NCBI GenBank assembly: GCA_002385885.1
Contig: DGEI01000003.1
Span: forward strand, 1 to 22,168
Origin: Firmicutes bacterium UBA3930
GTDB taxonomy: Bacteria; Bacillota; Clostridia; Caldicoprobacterales; Caldicoprobacteraceae
DNA: 22,168 nt
Direction: 5' to 3'
Every line of letters starts with the position of its first letter. Positions within the stretch are counted from its first letter, which is position 1. The translations under genes and the position numbers were made by a program. This document shows, one piece after another, positions 8,715-16,972 of this stretch. Under the pieces are notes generated by a model. It was not told where the DNA came from. It ran no database searches and was given only the letters and a program-made list of their open reading frames with translations.

Positions 8715-9104
8715 TCAGGCCTGGGGCACAATAATGAATTCCAGGTCCGGCAATTTACTTTTCAGTTCATTTATTATGCTCTTGTCCCTGTTTGTATTTC
8801 CTGCAGATTCTCCGAGTACCACAACAGATATATCACTTTTCCTGGCAAACTCAACAAGAGTATCAACTACATGTTCAGAACGCAGTACAGTCATTTCAGC
8901 CCCAGCCTCTTTTGAGACCTGAAACAGGTAATCCAGCGCCTCTCCTTCGTCAGGATTTCCCAAAAAATTTACACCCTTTTTTGCAACATGAACCGCATAC
9001 AGCTGGGCGTTTCCATTTCCTGCAGTATCTCTCCCCACCTTAATCAGGCGTTCACAAGTTTTTTGCCGAGTCACACATATCATAATGTTTATCTTTTTAC
9101 CCAT
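8715..9104 (-). CDS. universal stress protein (UspA-like domain protein)
   Basis: Single-domain cytosolic protein of 129 residues with the alpha/beta nucleotide-binding Usp fold. The first strand reads INIMICVTRQKTCERLIK, closely resembling the Usp domain of KdpD sensor kinases (ILVCVS...S-x-x-LIR). The middle has AQLYAVHVAK and the end VDTLVEFARKSDISVVVLGES. The usual ATP-binding G-x2-G-x9-G(S/T) motif is not clear; GESAGNTNRDKS is the nearest equivalent, so nucleotide binding is uncertain. The ATG at 9104 has AAGGGG seven bases upstream. It lies 38 bases downstream of the YitT gene on the same strand and is probably cotranscribed with it. Confidence 0.82.
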   Translation of the reverse strand: MGKKINIMICVTRQKTCERLIKVGRDTAGNGNAQLYAVHVAKKGVNFLGNPDEGEALDYLFQVSKEAGAEMTVLRSEHVVDTLVEFARKSDISVVVLGESAGNTNRDKSIINELKSKLPDLEFIIVPQA

Positions 9105-9142
9105 TTAGCAACCCCTTTTTCAAAACAAACCGGCTGTCCTGT

Positions 9143-9970
9143 TTAAAAGCCTTCCCCCATAACTTCTTTAACATCGGTAACCAAAACGAAGGCCAAAGGA
9201 TCCACCTCATTGATGATGGACTTCAGCCGTGTCACCTGCATTCTATTTACAACGCATAGTATAATATTCTTCTTTTGGCGGGTATAAGCTCCCTGTCCAT
9301 CTATGAATGTAACGCCTCTTTCCATCTCTGATATTATCCGCCGGCTGATTTCTTCAGTATAATCCGAAATAACCACAAAAGCTTTGGCGGTATTCATCCC
9401 CTCAAGGACAAGATCCACAACACGGGCGCTAAGATATAAAGACACCAAAGCATATAATGCCTGACTGGGCCCGAATACCATGGCCGCTGTAAATACCACC
9501 AAAAAGTCTACGGTAAACAAGATCCATCCTACACCAATAAATGGGTAGAAATTATGAATGATCTTTGCCAATAAATCGGTTCCCCCTGTTGTAGCATTGC
9601 CCCTGAACACCAGTCCCAAACCCAGACCCATAAGTACGCCTCCGTAAATAGACGCCAGTATGGAATCTCCGGTTATGGAAGGAACCCTAACCAAATCTAT
9701 AAATGCCGAAAGCAATATGGTAGAGATAACAGTTTTTAACCCGAAATCTCCTCCCATTTTTTTTACGCCTATAATGAATACAGGAACATTCAACAGCAGC
9801 ATGGTAATGCCAACCGGAACATGAAAAACATAATACACTACTGTGGCTATACCGCTGAATCCCCCCGGAGCAATCCTATGAGGTACAAGAAAAAAATTAA
9901 ATGCTAAAGCCGTTAAAAAAGTACCTGCAAGTAATAATAGGTAGTCCTTTACAATCTCCCACTTCTTCAT
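9143..9970 (-). CDS. YitT family membrane protein (DUF161 plus DUF2179)
   Basis: Integral membrane protein of 275 residues. The N-terminal two thirds contain five to six hydrophobic segments with family motifs PHRIAPGGFSGIATV, GLGLGLVFRGNATTGGTDLLA and AAMVFGPSQALYALVS. The C-terminal 80 residues form the soluble DUF2179 domain (AFVVISDYTEEISRRI, RGVTFIDGQGAYTRQKKNI). The family is widespread in Firmicutes but its biochemical role is not established. The length is normal. The ATG at 9970 has AAGGAGC seven bases upstream, and an extended -10 promoter lies just before it. Confidence 0.92.
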   Translation of the reverse strand: MKKWEIVKDYLLLLAGTFLTALAFNFFLVPHRIAPGGFSGIATVVYYVFHVPVGITMLLLNVPVFIIGVKKMGGDFGLKTVISTILLSAFIDLVRVPSITGDSILASIYGGVLMGLGLGLVFRGNATTGGTDLLAKIIHNFYPFIGVGWILFTVDFLVVFTAAMVFGPSQALYALVSLYLSARVVDLVLEGMNTAKAFVVISDYTEEISRRIISEMERGVTFIDGQGAYTRQKKNIILCVVNRMQVTRLKSIINEVDPLAFVLVTDVKEVMGEGF

Positions 9971-10005
9971 GAAGCGCTCCTTCTTATCCTGCTTTATCTG
10001 TATAT

Positions 10006-10014
10006 ATTATATCA
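10006..10014 (-). promoter_or_regulatory. extended -10 promoter for the YitT gene
   Basis: On the minus strand TGATATAAT is a perfect extended -10 element (TGnTATAAT). There is no good -35 box at the right distance, which extended -10 promoters tolerate. The implied leader is about 30 bases. Confidence 0.5.
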
Positions 10015-10041
10015 TAAATAATTACTTCCAAATCATAAGAA

Positions 10042-10078
10042 AACAAAAAAGGCTGTTTTTATAGTATATAACAGCCTT
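10042..10078 (-). terminator. rho-independent terminator of the EndoAI/EndoA operon
   Basis: Read on the minus strand, AAGGCTGTT (10078-10070) pairs with AACAGCCTT (10057-10049) around a 12-base loop. It is followed by a T-rich tail (TTTTTTGTTT). The stem starts inside the toxin gene's stop codon, so termination is immediate. Confidence 0.8.
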
Positions 10079-10433
10079 ATAAATCAATTAGTCCAAAGCT
10101 TATTTGCAGGGCCTCGTTTACTTTCTCCATTATCTCAGATGACAGATATCCAATTTTCTCTTTTAACCTTTTTTTATCAATGGTTCTTATCTGTTCCAGC
10201 AATATTACCGAATCTTTTGGCAGGCCATACTCAACCGCACTTATCTCTATATGCGTGGGAAGCTTGGCCTTGTTTATCTGGGAGGTGATCGCAGCTACAA
10301 TTACTGTAGGACTGTATTTATTTCCAATATCATTTTGTACTATTAATACAGGTCTTACCCCACCCTGCTCAGATCCTATCACCGGACTTAAATCAGCATA
10401 AAAAATTTCTCCTCTTCTTATCATATCAATCAT
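10077..10433 (-). CDS. ndoA: EndoA/MazF family endoribonuclease toxin
   Basis: Sequence-specific single-strand mRNA endoribonuclease that arrests growth when not held by its antitoxin. The 118-residue protein closely follows Bacillus NdoA: RRGEIFYADLSPVIGSEQGG, then VRPVLIVQND, SPTVIVAAITSQ, LPTHIEI, and DSVILLEQIRTIDKKRL. Arg27 (in GGVRP) and Thr50 (in AAIT) correspond to the catalytic Arg25 and Thr48 of the Bacillus enzyme, so it should be active. In that family the cleaved site is UACAU-like; specificity here is assumed, not shown. The start at 10433 overlaps the antitoxin stop (ATGA) and has GGAG five bases upstream inside the antitoxin gene, consistent with coupled, antitoxin-first translation. 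Confidence 0.95.
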   Translation of the reverse strand: MIDMIRRGEIFYADLSPVIGSEQGGVRPVLIVQNDIGNKYSPTVIVAAITSQINKAKLPTHIEISAVEYGLPKDSVILLEQIRTIDKKRLKEKIGYLSSEIMEKVNEALQISFGLIDL

Positions 10434-10705
10434 TCACTCTCCGATAAGATAGCCTCATAAACTACCAATGCCTCATTGGCAGACTCAAATCCAACTTTTG
10501 CTAATTCAACATTTATTTTTGCCATTTCCTCGTAGCCCTTTTTCATTTTCTCCCTTATTTCTATTCTATGCCTTTCCCTGATATAAAGTTTCATGGCTTC
10601 ACGAATAAACTCGCTTCGATTTCTTTTTTCCATGGCCACGATCTCATCAACTTCCCGTAACAGGCTATCAGGTAAACTAACTAAAATTTTTTTCAATTCG
10701 GCCAC
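10430..10705 (-). CDS. ndoAI: EndoAI/MazE-like ribbon-helix-helix antitoxin
   Basis: Antitoxin of 91 residues that binds and blocks EndoA and usually represses its own operon. The first 45 residues form a CopG/ribbon-helix-helix DNA-binding domain: KKILVSLPDSLLREVDEIV, then the turn RNRSEFIREAMKLYI. The C-terminal half is helical and charged, as expected for the toxin-binding segment. The start is the GTG at 10705, with GGAGG seven bases upstream. In many Firmicutes an alanine racemase gene sits between nnr and this pair; here it is absent and the pair directly follows nnr. Confidence 0.92.
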   Translation of the reverse strand: MAELKKILVSLPDSLLREVDEIVAMEKRNRSEFIREAMKLYIRERHRIEIREKMKKGYEEMAKINVELAKVGFESANEALVVYEAILSESE

Positions 10706-10805
10706 GGTGGCACCTCCTACTTATCTATGTACTTTGCCCCATCCTTTACCAGACCTGCTCTGAAAACACATTTTAATCCATACCTGATTAATGCAAACTA
10801 ACAAT

Positions 10806-10834
10806 ATTATATATTAAACAACAGCATTTTACAA
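10806..10834 (-). promoter_or_regulatory. candidate promoter of the EndoAI/EndoA operon
   Basis: Minus-strand TTGTAA (10834-10829) and TATAAT (10811-10806) are exactly 17 bases apart. The -35 box overlaps the stop codon of nnr, so the toxin-antitoxin pair can be transcribed independently of the upstream housekeeping genes. The leader would be about 95 bases. Confidence 0.55.
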
Positions 10835-12397
10835 ACGTTTTTGAGCCTGATTATACAGTTCTTTCAGGGCAGTCGGAAGGGCCTCCAGAATATCACCGGC
10901 TATCATGCCAGCTTCGCCGCACAAAGACGCTGCCAGGTTCCCGGCATAACCATGTAGAAAAGCCCCCAGTGCTGCAGCATCAAAGGCATGATATCCCTGG
11001 GCTATCAATCCGGAAATAATACCGGTTAAAACATCGCCGCTGCCTGCTGTAGCCATCCCTGAATTCCCTACAGTATTAAAGTATATCCTTCCACCCGGCT
11101 CGCATACAACCGTAGTTGCTCCTTTCAGCAGTACTATTACTCCCTGTTCCTGTGAAAATTTTTGCGAAACCTGCACAGGCGAATCAAGAATCTCATCTAT
11201 AGTCAAACCGGTTAACCTGGCCATTTCTCCAACATGAGGAGTTATCACCACGGGTTTAGTATGCTGTCCCAGCAGATTTATATTCCCGGATATACCATTT
11301 AACCCATCTGCATCTAATACTATGGATATATTGATTCTGCCAAAAATATTCCTTAAAATTTCTGAAATTGTTATGTTTCTTCCCAGTCCGGGCCCAATAG
11401 CCAATACATCCATATTTTCCGCCAGAGTGAAAATTTCATCCAGACAATCTGCCTGAAGATAACCCGTTCCATTATCACGCAATGGCCTTGTCATAACCTC
11501 TGTCAGTTTATTCTCCAAAATACAATTAAGGCTGGCGGGAATTCCCAAAGTAACAAGTCCCGCTCCGCTCCTGAGAGCAGCTTCAGCCGTAAGGGAAGCA
11601 GCTCCCGTCATACCTGTGGAACCGGCAACAACGGCAACTTTTCCAAAATCGCCTTTATGGCCTGTCTTTAAACGTTTTTTAATTACGGCCGCTGCTTCTT
11701 CTTTATTTAGGGTAAAGCCTTTTACCCCAATTGCTTCGGCACTGTCGGACGGCAATCCTATTTTTGCCACATGTAATCTCCCGGCATACTCCCTTCCGGG
11801 ATACAATAGATGTCCCCTTTTTGGATACCCGAATGTTACCGTATCCCAGGCTTTAACTGCCGTTCCCATTATATGTCCGTTCTCACCGCTGATCCCCGAT
11901 GGGATATCTACGGCAATAACCGGCACTTCCATGCTATTTACAATTTCAATGATACGGGCAAACACACCTTCAACCGGTTTCGAAAGGCCCGTACCGAAAA
12001 TAGCATCAATAATAAGAGATGCCTGACAAATGCGCTGTTCAGCCAAAGGTATATCGCTGTTGTCCAGTATGCAATTGACTGGTATGCCGGCTTTTTTTGC
12101 GATATCCAGATTAATCCCTGCGTCACCGGTTATCCTATCCTGCTGTGCCAGCAAAATAACTTCTGCCTGTACTCCATCAAAATATAAATGCCGGGCAACG
12201 GCGATACCATCCCCGCCGTTATTCCCGCCGCCGGCAAGTACAACCACCCGATCCCGTTTTTTTAAAGAATACAGGCTGTATAGCTTTTCAACTACCCTGA
12301 GGGCAGCATTCTCCATAAGCACAATACCGGGTATGCCGAATTCATCGATGGCCCTCTGGTCAATCTTCCTCATTTGTACAGGAGTAACAACATACAT
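10829..12397 (-). CDS. nnr: bifunctional NAD(P)H-hydrate epimerase / ADP-dependent NAD(P)H-hydrate dehydratase
   Basis: Cytosolic repair enzyme of 522 residues. The N-terminal YjeF_N domain (about 1-215) interconverts R- and S-NAD(P)H hydrate, and the C-terminal ribokinase-like domain (about 230-515) dehydrates the S form using ADP. The epimerase part shows MRKIDQRAIDEFGIPGIVLME and GGGNNGGDGIAVARHL (57-72). The dehydratase part shows GSTGMTGAASLTAEAALRSG, GPGLGR, LDADGLN, TPHVGEMARLTG, LLKGATTVV and AGSGDVL with catalytic Asp455. All key motifs are intact and the length is that of the fused bacterial enzyme. The ATG at 12397 has GGAGG seven bases upstream. It follows acpS by 71 bases on the same strand, a common Firmicutes pairing. 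Confidence 0.95.
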   Translation of the reverse strand: MYVVTPVQMRKIDQRAIDEFGIPGIVLMENAALRVVEKLYSLYSLKKRDRVVVLAGGGNNGGDGIAVARHLYFDGVQAEVILLAQQDRITGDAGINLDIAKKAGIPVNCILDNSDIPLAEQRICQASLIIDAIFGTGLSKPVEGVFARIIEIVNSMEVPVIAVDIPSGISGENGHIMGTAVKAWDTVTFGYPKRGHLLYPGREYAGRLHVAKIGLPSDSAEAIGVKGFTLNKEEAAAVIKKRLKTGHKGDFGKVAVVAGSTGMTGAASLTAEAALRSGAGLVTLGIPASLNCILENKLTEVMTRPLRDNGTGYLQADCLDEIFTLAENMDVLAIGPGLGRNITISEILRNIFGRINISIVLDADGLNGISGNINLLGQHTKPVVITPHVGEMARLTGLTIDEILDSPVQVSQKFSQEQGVIVLLKGATTVVCEPGGRIYFNTVGNSGMATAGSGDVLTGIISGLIAQGYHAFDAAALGAFLHGYAGNLAASLCGEAGMIAGDILEALPTALKELYNQAQKRL

Positions 12398-12468
12398 ATA
12401 AAAACCTCCCTGGGAATAGTGAATCTCCGATAAATTACCGGTAACACTCCATATGTCACACCGCTGTT

Positions 12469-12837
12469 CTAATCCTCAATAATTGCCTGGGCAGCTGCAA
12501 ATTCCCGGATATGGGATATTGAAATCCATACCTTCTTTCCACCTAATTCTGACATACGCAATAACGCTCTGCCGGATAACTGTACATACGGTTTCCCCTC
12601 TGGTTCACGAAGTATCTGGATATCCTTCCATCCCACACTGCCAAACCCTGTTCCCAATGCTTTCATAACCGCTTCCTTTGCAGCAAAATTTCCTGCCACC
12701 GTCTGCATATTTTTTCCCCGGCTCTCAATATAGTCCCATTCTTCTTCAGTAAAAACTTTTTTTATAAACCTGGGATTTCTGCATGCGTTTTGTATACGCC
12801 TCACTTCGATTATATCGATGCCGGTACCAATGATCAC
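12469..12837 (-). CDS. acpS: holo-[acyl-carrier-protein] synthase
   Basis: Transfers 4'-phosphopantetheine from coenzyme A to the serine of apo-ACP, making it competent for fatty acid synthesis; cytosolic homotrimer. The protein begins IIGTGIDIIEVRRI, carrying the Mg-binding Asp of the family, and contains AGNFAAKEAVMKALGTGFG with the second metal-binding Glu. The end, VWISISHIREFAAAQAIIE, is also typical. I place the start at the GTG at 12837 (122 residues) because AAAGGA at 12852-12847 lies nine bases upstream and the Bacillus enzyme starts at the same point. In-frame GTG 12855 and ATG 12846 lie before or too close to that site; the TTG at 12840 is also possible. Confidence 0.93.
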   Translation of the reverse strand: MIIGTGIDIIEVRRIQNACRNPRFIKKVFTEEEWDYIESRGKNMQTVAGNFAAKEAVMKALGTGFGSVGWKDIQILREPEGKPYVQLSGRALLRMSELGGKKVWISISHIREFAAAQAIIED

Positions 12838-13003
12838 CAATCTCATTCCTTTCACAAATCCGGCTTTTCCATCTGTAAAATATAATACTATAAATCAGGA
12901 CTGCATACAATGTCATTATCCCCTTGTCCCACTATAAATCCGGATAATATGCTGTTGGGCTCAGATAACATCTTGCCTGTTCCCTGGGAAGAAAAACAAA
13001 TGC

Positions 13004-13032
13004 TTTTCACAGGCCGCCCAATATGATACAAT
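13004..13032 (+). promoter_or_regulatory. candidate promoter of aroC
   Basis: TTTTCA (13004-13009) is followed after 17 bases by TACAAT (13027-13032), which carries an extended TG at 13024-13025. The predicted start of transcription near 13039 leaves a leader of about 25 bases. Confidence 0.5.
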
Positions 13033-13062
13033 TCAATTAACTTTTACTCCGGGAGGTTTTTC

Positions 13063-14163
13063 ATGTCAGGTTCAACCTTTGGAAAGAATTTTTCGGTTAC
13101 CACATGGGGAGAATCCCATGGCAAAGCATTGGGAGTTGTGGTAGACGGATGTCCGGCAGGAATCCCTTTATGCGAAGAGGATATTCAAAAAGATCTGGAT
13201 AGACGAAAGCCTGGGCAATCTTTCTTTTCAACACCCCGAAAAGAAGATGATAAGGTAAACATACTGTCAGGTGTATTTGAAGGTAAGACCACCGGTACAC
13301 CCATATCCCTGGTAATTTTCAACTGTGATCAACGTTCAAAGGACTATTCCCGTATAGCCGGCGTTTTCCGTCCCGGTCATGCCGACTATACGTATCATCA
13401 GAAGTATGGTATATATGATTACAGGGGAGGAGGACGGGCATCAGGGAGAGAAACAGCAGCCCGGGTAGCTGCCGGCGCCATAGCTAAAAAAATACTGAGT
13501 CAGTTTGGCATACAAATCCAGGCATATACACTGTCCATAGGGCATATAAAGATAGATCCCGGGAATTTTGACAGCAGTGCAATATACGATAATCCTCTGG
13601 CCATGCCTGACAGGAAAGCAGCCAAAAAAGCCGAAGAATATATTCAGCAGCTGAAAGAAAAGGGTGACTCTGCAGGCGGTGTTGTAGAATGCATAGTAAA
13701 AGGATTGCCCGGCGGAGTAGGGGAACCGGTTTTTGAAAAGCTGGATGCTGTGTTGGGAAAGGCCATACTGTCCATAGGCGCAGTTAAGGGAATTGAATTT
13801 GGCAGAGGCTTCGAAGCGGCTTATATCACAGGTTCGCAAAACAACGATCCATTTGCATATAATCAAAGCAACGAATTAGTCAAAAAAACCAATAACTCCG
13901 GAGGCATCTCCGGAGGAATAAGCGAAGGATTCCCCATCGTGTTCAGGGCAGCCTTTAAGCCTACCCCTTCCATTCGGATACCGCAGCAAACCGTAACCCG
14001 CGAAATGCAAAATATGGATCTCAGTTTGAAAGGCAGGCACGATCCAGTGATAGTCCCCAGGGCAGTAGTTGTGGTAGAAGCTATGACAGCTATCACTCTT
14101 GTAGATTATCTGTTTCAGCGTATACTGTCCAGAATAGATTTAATAAAAAAGGCATTGAGCTGA
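13063..14163 (+). CDS. aroC: chorismate synthase
   Basis: Last step of the shikimate pathway: removes phosphate from 5-enolpyruvylshikimate-3-phosphate to make chorismate, using reduced FMN as cofactor, in the cytosol. The 366-residue length is normal. Family signatures in order are GESHGKALGVVVDGCPAGIP (near residues 17-36), DRRKPGQSFFSTPRKEDD, RPGHADYTYHQKYG, YDYRGGGRASGRETAARVAA, SGGISGGISEGFPIVFRAAFK and GRHDPVIVPRAVVVVEA. The ATG at 13063 has GGGAGG six bases upstream. It stands alone rather than in an aromatic operon. Its TGA is directly adjacent, with no spacing, to the stop codon of the convergent glycosyltransferase gene. Confidence 0.97.
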   Translation: MSGSTFGKNFSVTTWGESHGKALGVVVDGCPAGIPLCEEDIQKDLDRRKPGQSFFSTPRKEDDKVNILSGVFEGKTTGTPISLVIFNCDQRSKDYSRIAGVFRPGHADYTYHQKYGIYDYRGGGRASGRETAARVAAGAIAKKILSQFGIQIQAYTLSIGHIKIDPGNFDSSAIYDNPLAMPDRKAAKKAEEYIQQLKEKGDSAGGVVECIVKGLPGGVGEPVFEKLDAVLGKAILSIGAVKGIEFGRGFEAAYITGSQNNDPFAYNQSNELVKKTNNSGGISGGISEGFPIVFRAAFKPTPSIRIPQQTVTREMQNMDLSLKGRHDPVIVPRAVVVVEAMTAITLVDYLFQRILSRIDLIKKALS

Positions 14164-15267
14164 TTATCGTTTTCCTTGCTGTTCGATTATATCAGCCAGT
14201 TCATATACCGCATTAGGTTTGCCTATCTCCTGCATCATCTCAATCATATGCCTTCTTCTATCGCTGTTTAGCAGATAATAAACTGCCTCATCAACAGGGA
14301 ATGTTTTGCTGGTCTTAATGGCAAGACCGTTATTCAGCAAGAACTCCGTATTCCTCTCTTCCTGCCCGGGAATGGGATTAATCAATACCATTGGGATACA
14401 TTTGGCCAAACTCTCAGATACGGTAAGCCCTCCCGGTTTAGTCAGCAAACAGTCGGATGCATCCATCATAACATCTACGTTGTCAGCAAATCCGTAATTA
14501 TAAAGTTTTTTCTTTATTTCCAATGAATCTATCTTCTTTTTCAACGCAGCATTATTGCCGCATACAGAAATAATCTGAAAATCTATATCCATATCATCAA
14601 GCTTTCTTATAACATCATCCACGCTTCCATATCCCATGCTGCCGCTCATAACTAAAATCGTTGCCTTATCGTCAATTCCTAACACTCTTCTTGCTGTTGA
14701 TTTTTCCATTTTCTTTGCAAATTTGGTATGTATGGGGATACCGATAGCTTTAATTTTCTCCAACGGAATTCCCTTTTTTTGGGCCTGAAGATTCAACAGA
14801 TTATTGGCGGTAATATAGTAATCCAGATTGGTATCCTCCCAAAAAGGATGAATGGTGAAATCCGTTATTATGCCAATAGTTTTGCACGACAGACCTTTAA
14901 CCCTGAGATGGCTTATTATTTGTGCTGAAAAAATATGCGTACAAACTATCACATCCGGATTATATTCATTTAAGAAAACAATCAGCTTTTTTGATAAAAG
15001 AGAGTTAATTATCTTCCCTATATAAAGCTTATCGTTGCTCTTTTCAAGCCTCTCAGCCAGTTGATACAATCTTCCGTAAACTTTAGGGGTAAATTTTGTT
15101 GAAATCAGGTAAGCCCGGGCAATAGATTCACTCAATACGGGATTAATATATTCAAAGGTATCCAGGATCACACAATCTATACCCCGGGCTTTTAAACATT
15201 CCATACCGGCTTTTGCAGCCTGATTATGGCCATGGCCTGCCGTCACAGACAAAAACAGTACCTTCAC
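14164..15267 (-). CDS. MGDG synthase family glycosyltransferase (processive diacylglycerol glucosyltransferase-like)
   Basis: Probably transfers a sugar from a UDP-sugar to diacylglycerol at the cytosolic membrane face, making membrane glycolipids and possibly lipoteichoic acid anchors. The 367-residue protein has the GT28/UgtP layout. The N-terminal domain begins MKVLFLSVTAGHGHNQAA with the lipid-side glycine-histidine loop and holds TDFTIHPFW. The C-terminal nucleotide-sugar domain holds VMSGSMGYGS, TKPGGLTVSESLAK and NPIPGQEERN. The GTG at 15267 is chosen because GAGGTGA lies about eight bases upstream and the conserved N-terminus starts there; an in-frame GTG at 15303 would add 12 residues unlike the family. 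Sugar and acceptor are inferred from the family only. One copy of the 37-base repeat lies about 85 bases upstream. Confidence 0.87.
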   Translation of the reverse strand: MKVLFLSVTAGHGHNQAAKAGMECLKARGIDCVILDTFEYINPVLSESIARAYLISTKFTPKVYGRLYQLAERLEKSNDKLYIGKIINSLLSKKLIVFLNEYNPDVIVCTHIFSAQIISHLRVKGLSCKTIGIITDFTIHPFWEDTNLDYYITANNLLNLQAQKKGIPLEKIKAIGIPIHTKFAKKMEKSTARRVLGIDDKATILVMSGSMGYGSVDDVIRKLDDMDIDFQIISVCGNNAALKKKIDSLEIKKKLYNYGFADNVDVMMDASDCLLTKPGGLTVSESLAKCIPMVLINPIPGQEERNTEFLLNNGLAIKTSKTFPVDEAVYYLLNSDRRRHMIEMMQEIGKPNAVYELADIIEQQGKR

Positions 15268-15339
15268 GGCTCTCACCTCACTTACATGCCGGAAGCTCAA
15301 CACTATTGTAAATCAAATAAACAATATTTTCAAATAGCA

Positions 15340-15345
15340 ATTATA
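15340..15345 (-). promoter_or_regulatory. TATAAT element upstream of the glycosyltransferase gene
   Basis: A perfect minus-strand -10 hexamer (15345-15340), giving a leader of about 65 bases. The position 17 bases upstream reads TGCTTC, a poor -35. The region where an activator would bind is instead occupied by the repeat at 15351-15387. Confidence 0.4.
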
Positions 15346-15350
15346 CAATC

Positions 15351-15387
15351 TGATAAGTGACCGAAGCAGTATATCAGGTAACAAAAA
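15351..15387 (-). repeat. 37-base dispersed repeat, copy 1 (candidate operator)
   Basis: On the plus strand it begins TGATAAGTGACCGAAG and ends TATATCAGGTAACAAAAA. It matches copy 2 (17685-17721) at 30 of 37 positions without gaps, in the same orientation; flanking sequence does not match. It lies five bases upstream of a TATAAT on the minus strand. Confidence 0.6.
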
Positions 15388-15419
15388 GGAAAATCCCACA
15401 TCCGATGCCGAATTTATCA

Positions 15420-16904
15420 TTAGAGCATATATTTTTTTCCTGGCCATTCGGGCAGCGCCGCAGACAACAGCAGTACTATAGAGAACACGAATACAGAACC
15501 CCCAAGCCATACAGACAGAATCGGAAAAACCGAAGCTATAAATAAATATTTCTGACAAGCGCACCAGATTAGAATTCCAAGGAGAATAGATGCTGCACTA
15601 ATTCGAAGCAGCCTGAACCCCGTTCGTTTTTGCTGATAAAAGGTCAGGACCGGTCCAAATATCACCAGCAAGCTTGCCGAGAACAACATACCGATCACGA
15701 CGCAAAGTCCGAAATGCCCCCAGATAATCCTTCCCATGCCGACAGAGGGAAACCCTCGCCACTGCGCCCAGTCACTTAAAACACAGGCGATGAACGGCCA
15801 GCTTCGCTGGCTGTTTGTGAGAAGCACGATGGCATCGCCTGCCTCCGGTACAGCCTGTAAATGCGTCATAATGCCGTTGCCCTGGCCGCCGTGAGAAACT
15901 GAGAGCATGCCGTTTGGCAGCTTTTCGATAAAGTGACCAAATCCATACGCTTCAAATATCAAACTGTAAATACCGATTTTACGGCTCTCAGGTTGATACA
16001 TCCGATCAATGCTCTCGATGCTTAGAACCGGGTTTTCCTTCATACCTGCTGTCGCAAAACGGGCAATATCGCAGGCTGTCGCAAACAGGCCGCCTGAAGC
16101 CTTTGATGGATAGAGATAGACCGGAACCGGCTCCCCTCTGAGGTTATACCCCGTGGGTGGGTAAGGCGTCACCGCCTTGTCTATATCAAAGGCAGCGCTT
16201 TCCATGCCCAGCGGGAGTAAAACTTCCCTGCGCATATATTCTGAAAAGCTTTGTCCGGTGACATCCTCGATTAATATTTCCAATAGGTTATAGCCTGTGT
16301 TAGAATACGAAAATCCTGTCCCCGGCTCCCGCATCAGCACCGCTTCCCCGGTCATCACATCCCGGTTGGAGGGCATTGCTTCACCCGGGGAATAAATGTT
16401 GGCAAAATCCCCCAACGGCATCCCTGAAGTGTGACTTAAAAGCTGCCGTACCGTAATTTTTTTTGCCGGATAGTCAGTCAACGGAAATTGCCAGCTTTTC
16501 AGATACTGCGACACCGGAGCATCCAGGTCGATGAGGCCCTTCTCCCCAAGGCGCATAACTCCCCAGGCCGTAACAGACTTTGTAATGGATTGAACACTCA
16601 TGATGGTATCGACCGTCAGCGCTCTGCCGCTTGCCACATCCGCATACCCGTAATCCTCAGTCCATACAATTTCATTGTCCTGCACAAGCGCGATGTTGCA
16701 GCCCGGAATTCCATACAGCTTCATCAGGGCGGGAATTCGTTCATCCATATGTGCCTTAAATTCATCAAGCGGCACATCGGCATGCATATTCCGCTTGATT
16801 TGCAGGCTGCCGGAAAACAGCATGACAAGCAAGCTAATTATTACGGATGTAAGGATAAACCATATCCACATCCTGCAGCTCCCAGAAATTCTTGATTTTT
16901 TCAT
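15420..16904 (-). CDS. membrane-bound serine hydrolase of the beta-lactamase / penicillin-binding fold
   Basis: Cell-surface enzyme of 494 residues, probably a DD-peptidase, esterase or similar hydrolase acting on cell wall or peptide substrates. One N-terminal membrane anchor (about 12-32) precedes a class C beta-lactamase-like domain (about 45-370). Active-site motifs are complete: SITK (Ser106, Lys109), YSN (200-202) and HGG (338-340) in place of KTG. Other typical stretches are RQLLSHTSGMP and GFSYSNTGYNLLEI. Three further hydrophobic segments (about 396-420, 434-452, 458-483) form a C-terminal membrane domain, as in related Firmicutes serine hydrolases. The ATG at 16904 has GAGGTG six bases upstream. 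It is the last gene of the small-peptide/PLDc_N cluster and ends in three closely spaced stops. The substrate is unknown. Confidence 0.88.
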   Translation of the reverse strand: MKKSRISGSCRMWIWFILTSVIISLLVMLFSGSLQIKRNMHADVPLDEFKAHMDERIPALMKLYGIPGCNIALVQDNEIVWTEDYGYADVASGRALTVDTIMSVQSITKSVTAWGVMRLGEKGLIDLDAPVSQYLKSWQFPLTDYPAKKITVRQLLSHTSGMPLGDFANIYSPGEAMPSNRDVMTGEAVLMREPGTGFSYSNTGYNLLEILIEDVTGQSFSEYMRREVLLPLGMESAAFDIDKAVTPYPPTGYNLRGEPVPVYLYPSKASGGLFATACDIARFATAGMKENPVLSIESIDRMYQPESRKIGIYSLIFEAYGFGHFIEKLPNGMLSVSHGGQGNGIMTHLQAVPEAGDAIVLLTNSQRSWPFIACVLSDWAQWRGFPSVGMGRIIWGHFGLCVVIGMLFSASLLVIFGPVLTFYQQKRTGFRLLRISAASILLGILIWCACQKYLFIASVFPILSVWLGGSVFVFSIVLLLSAALPEWPGKKYML

Positions 16905-16972
16905 ACTTACACCTCATAATTTGCTCACTGCGCGGTACGAACATTCCACTCCAAATCTGAACTTCGACAGGG

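Noticed and set aside
8703..9043. Plus-strand open frames over the universal stress protein gene
   Set aside because: They are antisense to a recognisable Usp domain and lack ribosome binding sites.
12429..12441. GATAAATTACCGG between nnr and acpS as a third copy of the repeat
   Set aside because: Only about 13 bases resemble the repeat, with no match beyond, and it lies in a housekeeping operon; chance is sufficient.
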